From contig CANDFU010000104.1 in NCBI GenBank assembly GCA_947384095.1, forward strand, positions 1 through 6,466: 6,466 nucleotides of DNA, given 5' to 3'. Below the pieces are notes generated by a model that saw only the letters and a list, made by a program, of their open reading frames with translations, was not told the origin of the DNA and made no database searches. Source of the DNA: an uncultured Roseburia sp. GTDB taxonomy: Bacteria; Bacillota; Clostridia; Lachnospirales; Lachnospiraceae. Below, piece after piece: positions 1 through 6,192 of the stretch. Positions within the stretch are counted from its first letter, which is position 1; each line of letters starts with the position of its first letter. The position numbers and the translations under genes were made by a program.

Positions 1-272
1 GCAGGTGTAAACGTTCCCTTGAGTATGGCATGCGTTGCCGCGTCCGGCGTGATACCGCGCTCCCTGCACAAAAGAATCAGAAACTCTCTTGCTGCAGTGT
101 CGCCATAAGCATTTTTTATCATCGTATCCAGTTCAATATATAAAATCTGAATCTCCACAGCCGTCGCACTATGCGTATCCCAGATGAGCGAACTCTCCCT
201 CTTGTCCAGATCCTCCGGTATCCGGGAAAGCATCCGCCGCAGAATCACTTCATATGTTGTATCCTCATACAT
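1..272 (-). CDS. xkdT: Baseplate J-like protein, XkdT family, N-terminal 90 residues (partial)
   Basis: The gene starts at ATG 272 and runs off the left edge, leaving 90 complete codons. The protein opens MYEDTTYEVILRRMLSRIP, followed by an acidic/basic stretch (EDLDKRESS), then LIWDTHSATAVEIQILYIEL and a segment ending in CRERGITPDAAT. This pattern (short helical start, 'DKREGS-x-I-x-D' region, 'RGI' after a long helix) is typical of baseplate J / XkdT proteins, which form the wedge of contractile-tail baseplates alongside the gp25-like protein. A near-perfect AAGGAGGTG (280..288) sits 8 bases upstream, inside the end of xkdS. That supports ATG 272 over the in-frame-incompatible ATG at 268. 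The gene overlaps the xkdS stop by 8 bases, so translation is probably coupled. The C-terminal two thirds or more are outside the window. The family call is from recognition of the N-terminus and gene order. Confidence 0.88.
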   Translation of the reverse strand, partial: MYEDTTYEVILRRMLSRIPEDLDKRESSLIWDTHSATAVEIQILYIELDTMIKNAYGDTAAREFLILLCRERGITPDAATHAILKGTFTP

Positions 273-675
273 AAAGCTTCACCTCCTTCTGTTCCTTTAG
301 GTTGCCGTAGATGGTGCGCACCGTAAACATTGTATGCACCACCCCTTTTTCACTCGTGTCATGTTCAAAATCCATCACGCCGACAATCCTCGTATCCATG
401 GACAACGCCTCCGCGATCCGTCTCTCCAGCTCCGGGCAGACATACGTCAGCGGCTGCCCGTATAAATCATACGTCTCAATCCCATAATTCCAGGAATAAA
501 TAAGATATTGATACCGTTCCGTATTCAATATGCGAAAAATAGTCTGCCGCATCGCTTCCAGTCCGTCTGTAAATCCACGGACAACCCCCGCTTCCCGGTC
601 CAGATGATATGTTCTGGATGGCTGCTGCGTTATCTCAAAATCTTCTGCCAGAAACCCGGCTGTATCTGGTATCAT
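265..675 (-). CDS. xkdS: Baseplate protein, XkdS-like (DUF2634, gp25-like role)
   Basis: This 136-residue protein fits the length and pattern of DUF2634/XkdS proteins. These occupy the place of T4 gp25 in the baseplate wedge and help start sheath assembly (family knowledge). Visible marks are the N-terminal PSRTYHLD (19-26), GFTDGLEAMRQTIFRILNTE (34-53), the central aromatic motif YSWNYGIETYDLYG (60-73), and a C-terminal half with alternating hydrophobic residues and FTVRTIYG (117-124), consistent with beta strands. No signal peptide or membrane segment is seen. ATG 675 is supported by AGGAGGG (681..687), 5 bases upstream. The start overlaps the xkdR stop as ATGA, so the two genes are translationally coupled. 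The stop overlaps the start of the baseplate J gene. Confidence 0.9.
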   Translation of the reverse strand: MIPDTAGFLAEDFEITQQPSRTYHLDREAGVVRGFTDGLEAMRQTIFRILNTERYQYLIYSWNYGIETYDLYGQPLTYVCPELERRIAEALSMDTRIVGVMDFEHDTSEKGVVHTMFTVRTIYGNLKEQKEVKLYV

Positions 676-998
676 CCAATCCCTCCTATCCGATCCAGCA
701 CAAAAAACTTCTGCCCCTCCTGTTGCCTGGCTAAAATGACCTTATCCCCTTCTGCAAGTGCACTGCAGACAACGATCTCCTCTCTTCCGGCAGCCCCTTC
801 CGCCGCCGTCCTGTGCCGCGTAACCCGCTCTGAAAGCACAAGCTGTGCCGTATTCAACAACATTTTCTGTTCTACATTAATCTGCAGAGGAGAAACAGAG
901 ATCACTTCCCCAAAATAAAGATTGACCGGCTTTAAAGCCTCTACCGCCTCCACCGCCGCTTTCTTTACCGTCCTCACAAATTCTGATACGTCAGACAA
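672..998 (-). CDS. xkdR: Small baseplate protein, XkdR-like (DUF2577)
   Basis: The protein has about 108 residues. An amphipathic N-terminal helix (SEFVRTVKKAAVEAVEALKP) is followed by a compact beta-rich region containing NLYFGEVISVSPLQINVEQ, a variable basic loop (ERVTRHRTAAEGAAGRE), VCSALAEGDKVILARQQEGQ and a final FFVLDRIGGIG. The 'F-G-x-V-x-S-x-x-P-L' strand and the 'L-x-x-G-D-x-V-x-L' strand near the end are typical of DUF2577/XkdR, an OB-like baseplate component placed between the hub and gp25-like genes. Two starts are possible. TTG 998 has GGAGGTGA (1004..1011) exactly 5 bases upstream. GTG 1007 would lie inside that same ribosome binding site, so TTG is preferred. The gene overlaps xkdQ by 8 bases and xkdS by 3. 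The exact structural role is inferred from the family and position. Confidence 0.85.
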   Translation of the reverse strand: MSDVSEFVRTVKKAAVEAVEALKPVNLYFGEVISVSPLQINVEQKMLLNTAQLVLSERVTRHRTAAEGAAGREEIVVCSALAEGDKVILARQQEGQKFFVLDRIGGIG

Positions 999-1971
999 TA
1001 AACTCACCTCCCCGCAGTGTCAGATCCATCCGGTGCACACCTTCCCCATATGTATGGGAGCATTTTTCCACAAGCATGAAATTTTTTAATTTCACGTCTC
1101 CGAGATCAAGGTTGATCAGTACCAGACTTCCGGCCCTCACCCGGTTGTCCCCCAGCACATTTGACAGCTTTAAACTGCGTGTCTTCTTATTATAAAGGGA
1201 AAGCAGCGCATCCGCTTTCGCCTTCCCGTTCTCTCCATCCGAAACCGTATCAAAATACTGCAGGATCCCCCATCGATTCATATTGGAAGAATCCTGTGCA
1301 ATATAGACGTCCCTGCACCCACTTTGCTCATTATCATAAGTAAGTTTGACCCTGTTGTAGGTATTCTCATCAATGCCGGACGTATAATCATAATTTTCCC
1401 CTGTCTCCTCGTCGATCAGAAGATACGCCCCCTCCTGCCCCACATGCATGGAAGACAGATTCTTAAGCGTCAGCCGTCCAAAATCATCGTATAAAACAAA
1501 CAGCTCCCCCGTATTTGTCAGCGTCAGATCAAGCGCATTCTCAATCATCTCAAACAAAGACGTATTTTCTTCCACCCTCGACGCGATAACATATCTGGTG
1601 TCTTCCAGTATCCCGGCGTTCATGGCATAATCCGCCGCAATCATCTGTATAAACTGTGCCGCAGTCTTGTTTTCATATACTTTTGTATCTTTATTTTTCA
1701 GATATCGAAGCTGATCGTAAGCCGTCACCGTAATCAGCCGTTCACGGCTCCGCTGCTGCTTAAAGACAAAACCAAAGAAAACAGGATCGCCGTCCACCTT
1801 CATTCTGACCGGACTTCCCTCCGAAAAGCTGAGGATGTCATCTTTTATCACCTTAAAAACCAATTTCCCGGGCGTGCTTCTCCGTTCCGTTGACCATTCA
1901 ATCCCTTCCTGGACAACGGGCAGAAAAACCTGTGTTCCCGTCTCGTCTCCAATCAGAAGCTCTATATTCAT
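991..1971 (-). CDS. xkdQ: Tail hub protein, XkdQ-like (gpD/gp27-like)
   Basis: This 326-residue protein belongs to the XkdQ / late-control-D type hub family (T4 gp27 equivalent), which forms the ring joining the tail tube to the baseplate spike. An N-terminal beta domain (1-80) carries WSTERRSTPGKLVFKV (26-41), EGSPVRMKVDGDPVFFGFVF (51-70) and ITVTAYDQLRYLKNKDT (80-96), a highly characteristic stretch. A middle domain (100-200) holds KTAAQFIQMIAADY, FEMIENALDLTL and LYDDFGRLTLKNL. The C-terminal part has NRVKLTYDNE, DTVSDGENGKAKADALLSLY, GDNRVRAGSLVLINL and a closing HRMDLTLRGGEF. ATG 1971 follows GGAGGGG (1977..1983) by 5 bases, and this binding site shares the TAG stop of xkdP. No catalytic or cell-wall hydrolase domain is attached. 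The start, length and gene order all agree with the family. Confidence 0.92.
   Translation of the reverse strand: MNIELLIGDETGTQVFLPVVQEGIEWSTERRSTPGKLVFKVIKDDILSFSEGSPVRMKVDGDPVFFGFVFKQQRSRERLITVTAYDQLRYLKNKDTKVYENKTAAQFIQMIAADYAMNAGILEDTRYVIASRVEENTSLFEMIENALDLTLTNTGELFVLYDDFGRLTLKNLSSMHVGQEGAYLLIDEETGENYDYTSGIDENTYNRVKLTYDNEQSGCRDVYIAQDSSNMNRWGILQYFDTVSDGENGKAKADALLSLYNKKTRSLKLSNVLGDNRVRAGSLVLINLDLGDVKLKNFMLVEKCSHTYGEGVHRMDLTLRGGEFIV
1004..1011 (-). promoter_or_regulatory. Ribosome binding site deciding the xkdR start
   Basis: GGAGGTGA lies within the last codons of xkdQ and is complementary to the 3' end of 16S rRNA. It is 5 bases from TTG 998. The in-frame GTG at 1007 overlaps this element and could not be initiated from it. 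Confidence 0.6.
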
Positions 1972-1982
1972 TTCATCCCCTC

Positions 1983-2801
1983 CTAAATAGCCGGAATCGT
2001 CAGTACCTGCCCCGGATAAATCAGATTTGGATTGCCGCCGATCACATTTTTATTTGCTTCATAGATGACAGTATACTTCGAGCCGTCCCCATAAAAACGT
2101 TTGGCAAGATTCCACAGACAGTCCCCGCTCACCACTGTATAGGACTGTGGAAGCCCGGGCGCGCCATCTGTCTCGCGGGGCCTTCCCGCGTCTGCAGCCG
2201 GCTTTGTCGCCCCGATCCTGACGTCAACCGTTTTTGTGCCGTAGTCCCGCCATTGCTTTAAACTGATCTTTACCGTCAGATCAAATCCTTCTTTTGCATC
2301 CTCGACAATCTTATAGTCCTCGAGAGAGACCTTGATATCCGTAGAGAACAATTTTTTTCCTTGTGGCATTTTCCTGCACACGATAAACGGAAACGCCTTT
2401 TTTCTGTTCTTAAGATTTTCAAAATGATCCAGATAAAACCCCGCATCCCTGATCAGCTTTCTGCGAACGTCCTCATATTTTCCCGGTGTTTTTCCGCCAC
2501 AGACCGGTATATCGTCCTCCACAATCTTTGACCGGCGGTGCGCCCCGGGTGCCTCAGCCGCTTCCATCAATACCTTCCCGTCCTCCAGATCCGATTCATA
2601 TTCCGCAAACGGATACCAGACCTGCGGTATAAGGCATTCAAACTCGATATCGCTTAATCCCGCCTTTTTCAGCAGATTGACCTGCCCTTCGTTGATCAGC
2701 TCCACCGTCTCGTTCGCATTGTTAATTGAGATCTGCAGCTTGCCGGGCGTGACCGGAAGGCGGACCTTGTCCATATAAAAATCATATCCCTTATTCCCCA
2801 T
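1983..2801 (-). CDS. xkdP: LysM-containing tail protein, XkdP-like
   Basis: This 272-residue protein has two parts. The N-terminal domain (about 1-195) contains [20 protein letters not shown] (7-26), [16 protein letters not shown] (31-46), [18 protein letters not shown] (137-154), [18 protein letters not shown] (158-175) and [13 protein letters not shown] (180-192), all hallmarks of XkdP-type tail proteins. A low-complexity linker rich in A, P, G and D (about 199-218) leads to a C-terminal LysM domain (220-272), with [18 protein letters not shown] at its start and [12 protein letters not shown] at its end. LysM usually binds N-acetylglucosamine polymers. In contractile particles such proteins lie around the hub and tube end. 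Residues about 72-125 (basic and acidic, with [20 protein letters not shown]) look like an insertion relative to the shorter family form I remember. ATG 2801 directly follows the tape measure TAA; AAGGGG lies 11 bases upstream. Confidence 0.92.
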   Translation of the reverse strand: MGNKGYDFYMDKVRLPVTPGKLQISINNANETVELINEGQVNLLKKAGLSDIEFECLIPQVWYPFAEYESDLEDGKVLMEAAEAPGAHRRSKIVEDDIPVCGGKTPGKYEDVRRKLIRDAGFYLDHFENLKNRKKAFPFIVCRKMPQGKKLFSTDIKVSLEDYKIVEDAKEGFDLTVKISLKQWRDYGTKTVDVRIGATKPAADAGRPRETDGAPGLPQSYTVVSGDCLWNLAKRFYGDGSKYTVIYEANKNVIGGNPNLIYPGQVLTIPAI

Positions 2802-5402
2802 TTATCTGTGCACCCCTTCCGCCATACTGTCCACCGCCTCACACACGGCGGCCGTCATCCTGGATATAAACCCATCAAGATCGCCGTTATTGTTCAGCGT
2901 GTTCTGCATTCCCGACATATCAACAGAAATCTCTGCCGTTGTAAACCGGTTGATCGCCTCCTGCTCCGCAATATCCCTCAGATACTTTAAATCCTCCTGC
3001 GTGACTGTCATGGCGTCCGCCATATCTCCGGTATTTGCAGCTATATCCCCGACGTCTCCGGCAACGCCGGTATTTTCAAGCGCATTTTCCTGCAATCCCG
3101 TATAGTCTTCCGGACTGGGTATATCGTCAACACCCGGCAGTTCGTCCCCGCCGAACAGTCCGTCAAAAAAACCACCCACCATATCCGAAATGCCGTCTCC
3201 CCATCCGGCGCCCGCGCCAAAGGCATCGACGTACTCCAGACGCTGGCCGATCGCAGGCGCTGTCCGGTCCAGCGTTATCGCCTTGTCATTTTTTCCCCAG
3301 CTCAGCACCTTATCCTGAAGGTCGCTTAATCCTCCGGTCCAGTTTGTACCAAATATCGCATCAATAATCTTTGTCACGACCATCCCCAGCGATAAAAACC
3401 AGGAAATAATTTCTCCGATCAGGCTGGCAACCGCATCGCCAAAACTGTTAAATCCGCCGTTTGCAACATTCAGCACCCATTCGATAATGGTAATAAACGG
3501 CAGTACAAAAATATTCCAGATTCCCTGCATCACCGCATTTATCAGACCGATAAATACATTCCATAAAAATGCACCGACAGTCGCAGCCACACCGCATATA
3601 ACACCAAAGGCAGAACCAGCCACACCCGTAAATTTGGCTATCGCACTACAGACTGCAATCATCACGGCGATAAAAGCGATAAAGCCGATAATCATCCATG
3701 TAATCGGACAGGCAGTCATCGCCGCATTCAGCCCGTTCTGCGCCGCTGTCATCACAAACGTCGCCACCGCCTGCGCCGCACTTACCGTTGTATCCACCAC
3801 TTTTATCGCAGCGTTCTTCAGCGCAGTCCACCACGCAATTCCCATCACTGCATTATAAACAATCAATGCGGCGATCAGTCCCCACACCAGCGGCTCCACC
3901 ACCGACCAGTTGTCGACAAACAATGCCCCGGCCATGCCGGCCAGATCAAGGATACCCTGGATGGCAACGGAAAGAATCTGCATCGCGCCTGTAATCCTAT
4001 CCACGACAGTCTGAAACGAATCGCTGTTTACGGCCCCGTTCACCCACTCGAGAACCGGCGTAAAAATGTGCAGTGCCGTATCTTTAAAAGACTGCCACGC
4101 CTGTCCCCAGGTCATCGGCATGGATTCAAATTTCTCGTTAATCTCATCGGCCGAATAAAACAGTGCATTCTTTAATACCTCCGCCGTAATCATTCCTTTT
4201 GACGCAAGGCCTTCCAGATTTCCGGCATCCATGTTCAGTGCTTCTCCCAGATAGGCCTGAAGATTCTCTGCGACTTCGGGCACACTGTTTAAAATATCCT
4301 CCAGTGCATCCTCTTTTACGCTGCCCGAAGCCATCGCTTCCGTGATTTTCTCCATCACGGAACCGGCATCGGATGCCGACACCCCTGCACTCGCCATCTG
4401 TTTATTCAGAAGTTCCGTAAACAGGATAATTTCATCATTGGATCCAAACGCCTCACCAGCCTGCACGCCCAACGCCGCCACGGCGGACGCAGCCGTCTGA
4501 TAAGCCATCCTGGCATTCTGCGCCGACGCATATATTTTATCCTGCAGTTCCTGCACGCTCCCGCCGTCATCCACGAGAAGTCCCAGCCTTGCCTTCGTCT
4601 CAACCATCTGATCCGAAAGCTCCACCACACGACGTGCATTGTCCATACTGAAAACTTCTTTGGCGCCGCTCGCCACGCTCTTGATAAAACCATTCTTTTT
4701 ATCTCCGCCCTGTGGGCGGATGCGACCGTTATCATCTGCATTGTCACGGATCAGCCGCTCTGCATCACCGATAATCTGCTGCAACCGCTGATAGGCGTCG
4801 TTCGTGGCGCCCAGATCCATATTTCCCGATGCCTTATCCAGCTCTTCCTGTGCCTTAATGGCCGCGTTAAACTGTGTTCTGAGTTTTTCCAGTTGCTCAT
4901 TTGCAGCGTCATTGTGAAGATTGAGCGGGTTTTCTTCAATCTGCCGCATCCTCTCACGCACCCTGTCTATCCGGGATGCAAGCTCCCCGACATCCTCTAC
5001 CGCTTCCTGTGGAAACACAGAACCATGCCACATCCGCCGCAAAAGTTCACTCTGGGTATCGCCCAGACGTTGAAGCATTCTGTCTGCATCGGCCACTTCC
5101 CTCCGGAAACGGTCCGCTCCCGTGTTGGTAAATACCTCCACCTGGTTCCGGTTCCACTCTGGCTGGGGCGGCCGTGTCCTCTGGTTTAAGTTATCGCGCA
5201 TCGTCTGCAGATCGTTTGTCAACTGCGTAATCTGCGCTCTCGCCCCGTTCAGCGCCGTCATATCAATACTGGCGCCCAGGCTCTGCCTTACATTTTCCAC
5301 GGACTGAACCGTCAGATTGAATGCGTAAATAATACCAGAGAGTGTATTTTGTATCTGCTCAAACTGCTGTAAATCTCCAAGAGCTCCTGCCAAATAGATC
5401 AC
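2802..5402 (-). CDS. xkdO: Tail tape measure protein, XkdO-like
   Basis: At 866 residues this is the largest gene of the window. Tape measure proteins set tail length and leave with the DNA during injection. The N-terminal third (1-270) is mostly helical and charged, consistent with coiled coil. Residues 250-460 hold a conserved tape-measure-like block (LSDQMVETKARLGLLVDDG, ELQDKIYASAQNARMAYQTA, TWGQAWQSFKDTALHIFTPV). Hydrophobic, membrane-like segments lie near 500-527, 563-590 and 594-647. A glycine/aspartate-rich stretch (728-800) follows, then a helical C-terminus containing LKYLRDIAEQEAINRFTTAE and ending AEGVHR. I see no lysozyme or peptidase domain. The start is GTG 5402, with AAGGA (5410..5414) 7 bases upstream. 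It forms a GTGA overlap with the stop of the frameshifted chaperone. TTG 5393 is an alternative in-frame start with AGGTGA 5 bases upstream. The stop touches xkdP as TAAATG. Confidence 0.93.
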   Translation of the reverse strand: MIYLAGALGDLQQFEQIQNTLSGIIYAFNLTVQSVENVRQSLGASIDMTALNGARAQITQLTNDLQTMRDNLNQRTRPPQPEWNRNQVEVFTNTGADRFRREVADADRMLQRLGDTQSELLRRMWHGSVFPQEAVEDVGELASRIDRVRERMRQIEENPLNLHNDAANEQLEKLRTQFNAAIKAQEELDKASGNMDLGATNDAYQRLQQIIGDAERLIRDNADDNGRIRPQGGDKKNGFIKSVASGAKEVFSMDNARRVVELSDQMVETKARLGLLVDDGGSVQELQDKIYASAQNARMAYQTAASAVAALGVQAGEAFGSNDEIILFTELLNKQMASAGVSASDAGSVMEKITEAMASGSVKEDALEDILNSVPEVAENLQAYLGEALNMDAGNLEGLASKGMITAEVLKNALFYSADEINEKFESMPMTWGQAWQSFKDTALHIFTPVLEWVNGAVNSDSFQTVVDRITGAMQILSVAIQGILDLAGMAGALFVDNWSVVEPLVWGLIAALIVYNAVMGIAWWTALKNAAIKVVDTTVSAAQAVATFVMTAAQNGLNAAMTACPITWMIIGFIAFIAVMIAVCSAIAKFTGVAGSAFGVICGVAATVGAFLWNVFIGLINAVMQGIWNIFVLPFITIIEWVLNVANGGFNSFGDAVASLIGEIISWFLSLGMVVTKIIDAIFGTNWTGGLSDLQDKVLSWGKNDKAITLDRTAPAIGQRLEYVDAFGAGAGWGDGISDMVGGFFDGLFGGDELPGVDDIPSPEDYTGLQENALENTGVAGDVGDIAANTGDMADAMTVTQEDLKYLRDIAEQEAINRFTTAEISVDMSGMQNTLNNNGDLDGFISRMTAAVCEAVDSMAEGVHR

Positions 5403-5593
5403 CTGCCTTTCCTTTTCGCTCTTCGCTCTGCCTCTTTTCTTTCTTTTTTGTCATTCTCGATTTTAATTTTAATGGCCGCGATCACAAAAATTTTTTCCTG
5501 CTCCTCCATGCCGGCAAACACGGAGGGCAGGATATGGAGCTTGTGGAGGGCATAGTAGGCATAATTTGCCTCCCAATCCCCTCCCTCGATCAG
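5399..5593 (-). CDS. -1 frameshift extension of the tail assembly chaperone (gpT-like part of an XkdN fusion)
   Basis: Sixty-four sense codons are open in the -1 frame relative to xkdN, starting at the C of the A_AAA_AAC slippery heptamer and ending at TGA 5399..5401. The peptide begins LIEGGDWEANYAYYALHKLH, continues with ILPSVFAGMEEQEKIFVIAA, and ends in a strongly basic, lysine/arginine/glutamate helix. This is the composition and layout of the second part of gpG-gpT-like chaperone fusions, in which the extension contacts the tape measure protein. The frame has a stop at 5615..5617 and no ATG, GTG or TTG between it and the slippery site. The first internal GTG and ATG come only 25 and 29 codons in, so it is best explained as a fusion: xkdN 6021..5593, then 5593..5399, giving 207 residues. 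It overlaps the tape measure GTG by 4 bases. Expression has not been shown; it is inferred from sequence and family precedent. Confidence 0.85.
   Translation of the reverse strand: MIEGGDWEANYAYYALHKLHILPSVFAGMEEQEKIFVIAAIKIKIENDKKERKEAERRAKRKGR
5545..5584 (-). other. Possible frameshift-stimulating RNA stem-loop
   Basis: Eight bases after the heptamer, GGAGGG (5579..5584) can pair with CCCTCC (5545..5550). Inside this, AGGCA (5567..5571) pairs with TGCCT (5557..5561) around an AATTA loop. Distance and GC-rich outer stem suit a -1 frameshift stimulator. A competing register (GGAGG 5569..5573 with the same CCTCC) exists. Pairing was judged by eye and no energy was calculated. Confidence 0.45.
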
Positions 5594-6021
5594 TTTTTTG
5601 CCTCTTCCACCTTCTCATCGATCTGTTTTGCAAATCCCTGAAATTCCTGAACCCAGGCGCAAAACTCCTGATACTCCCCGGCATCGTCCACCATGGCATA
5701 AATCAGCTCATCCGGAGTCCGGACACCATAAGAATCCTGAAGCTCCTTGTTATAAAGATCCGGATATACTGTCGACGCCGTGATCAGCTCCATCAGATAC
5801 CGGGTCGTATTCAGCTTGGGACGAAACAGGTTTGGTTTCCCTTTTACCTGCACCTCCATGGTGCAGTCATCCCTTAAAGCCTCGCACTCCTTCGAGCCCA
5901 GATGCCGGAACTCCCATTTGAGCGGATTTCCCTCTGCATCCGTCAGGCTGGTTGTCGGCGCAAAAAAGCCATTCTTTTTTTCCTTCTTATTCGCTTTCAT
6001 AAATCTGCTGAATTCTGACAT
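5590..6021 (-). CDS. xkdN: Tail assembly chaperone, XkdN-like (unshifted form)
   Basis: This is a 143-residue protein of the XkdN type, the gpG-like chaperone that binds the tape measure and recruits tube subunits during tail assembly. It is absent from finished particles in the lambda paradigm. It begins MSEFSRFMKANKKEKKNGFF, followed by LKWEFRHLGSKECEALRDDC (34-53), a beta segment MEVQVKGKPNLFRPKL (55-70), TTRYLMELITASTVYPDLYN (72-91) and SYGVRTPDELIYAMVDDAGEY (97-117). A C-terminal helix ends in IDEKVEEAKN. The last codons form the slippery heptamer. ATG 6021 is chosen because GAAAGGAAG sits just upstream and the protein then matches the family's start and size. A longer in-frame ATG at 6126 would add 35 residues with no family-like content and lacks a good ribosome binding site. 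Most ribosomes should end here; a minority should make the 207-residue fusion. Confidence 0.9.
   Translation of the reverse strand: MSEFSRFMKANKKEKKNGFFAPTTSLTDAEGNPLKWEFRHLGSKECEALRDDCTMEVQVKGKPNLFRPKLNTTRYLMELITASTVYPDLYNKELQDSYGVRTPDELIYAMVDDAGEYQEFCAWVQEFQGFAKQIDEKVEEAKN
5593..5599 (-). promoter_or_regulatory. Programmed -1 frameshift slippery heptamer A_AAA_AAC
   Basis: The heptamer is in exact reading phase of xkdN: GCA AAA AAC TGA, with the stop codon immediately after it. Slipping back one base lets both tRNAs re-pair on AAA AAA and opens the 64-codon extension. A purine-rich AAGGTG (5608..5613) lies 8 bases upstream and could act as a Shine-Dalgarno-like stimulator, as described for bacterial -1 sites such as dnaX. 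Confidence 0.82.
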
Positions 6022-6157
6022 TTTCTCTTCTTCCTTTCTTCTGCAATCCACTTTTACAAAACATCTGATCACCCGGACAGAAAGCCATGGTTCCATCAAA
6101 ACCTGTTCTGCGTCGCCGTTTTCCATGGAGCGCCATGGTTTTCATATCCTGTGTCAT
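5987..6157 (-). CDS. Doubtful small ORF between tube and chaperone genes (up to 56 aa)
   Basis: In a frame other than xkdN, an ORF of 56 codons starts at ATG 6157 and ends at TAA 5987..5989, overlapping the first 35 bases of xkdN. Alternative in-frame ATGs are at 6145 and 6136. The peptide is basic (a KRRRR run) with two cysteines in CPGDQMFC. I recognise no family. Ribosome binding sites are weak: AGGGG is only 2 bases from ATG 6157, while AGGA is 10 bases from ATG 6136 (49 aa). It fills an otherwise empty gap in a dense operon, which is the main reason to list it. It may equally be chance in an untranslated leader. Confidence 0.2.
   Translation of the reverse strand: MTQDMKTMALHGKRRRRTGFDGTMAFCPGDQMFCKSGLQKKGRRENVRIQQIYESE
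6085..6138. repeat. Three copies of the palindrome CCATGG in the xkdM-xkdN gap
   Basis: CCATGG occurs at 6085..6090, 6123..6128 and 6133..6138. The last two are separated by 4 bases and could fold as a 6-bp hairpin. Each copy contains an ATG, which creates several apparent starts in this gap. A functional role is not evident. Confidence 0.4.
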
Positions 6158-6164
6158 TTCCCCT

Positions 6165-6191
6165 GCCCGAAACGGGCCGACGCACCGTGCG
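6165..6191 (-). other. Two tandem small hairpins just after the tube gene stop
   Basis: Directly after the xkdM TAA, CGCA (6188..6191) pairs with TGCG (6181..6184) across a CGG loop. Then GCCCG (6173..6177) pairs with CGGGC (6165..6169) across TTT. No T-run follows, so this does not look like an intrinsic terminator. It could protect the 3' end of tube gene mRNA or mark a processing point. Both stems are short. Confidence 0.35.
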
Positions 6192-6192
6192 C

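Noticed and set aside
508..918. Plus-strand ORF of 136 codons opposite xkdR/xkdS
   Set aside because: It lies antisense to two well-supported overlapping genes, and its composition is irregular and cysteine/serine-rich, with no family resemblance.
1890..2261. Plus-strand ORF of 123 codons opposite xkdP/xkdQ
   Set aside because: It is antisense to confident genes, including a clear LysM domain, and has no supporting features.
3487..3858. Plus-strand ORF of 123 codons opposite the tape measure gene
   Set aside because: It is the antisense shadow of the hydrophobic, alanine-rich tape measure segment, with no ribosome binding site and no recognisable family.
5469..5699. 76-codon minus-strand ORF across the xkdN end and the frameshift extension
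   Set aside because: It lies in the third frame. Its composition (cysteine- and proline-rich, no family-like pattern) is unlike the neighbours, whereas the -1 frame gives coherent chaperone-like sequence over the same bases.
5974..5980. A second in-phase slippery heptamer, A_AAA_AAG, at codons 14-16 of xkdN
   Set aside because: A shift here would give about 35 codons of unfamiliar sequence ending in a stop, and would destroy the chaperone. It arises from a lysine-rich stretch, and no suitably spaced downstream stem was seen.
5962..5980. Inverted repeat AAAAAAG / CTTTTTT near the start of xkdN, terminator-like
   Set aside because: It lies inside coding sequence, has an A/T-only stem apart from one G-C pair, and is explained by Lys-Lys and Phe-Phe codons.
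6022..6126. N-terminal extension of xkdN from ATG 6126
   Set aside because: No good ribosome binding site, no family-like residues, and a well-placed ATG at 6021 with a purine-rich binding site gives the expected protein.
6165..6177. Intrinsic terminator after the tube gene
   Set aside because: The GCCCG/CGGGC stem is only 5 bp and is followed by AGGGGAAATG rather than a T-run.
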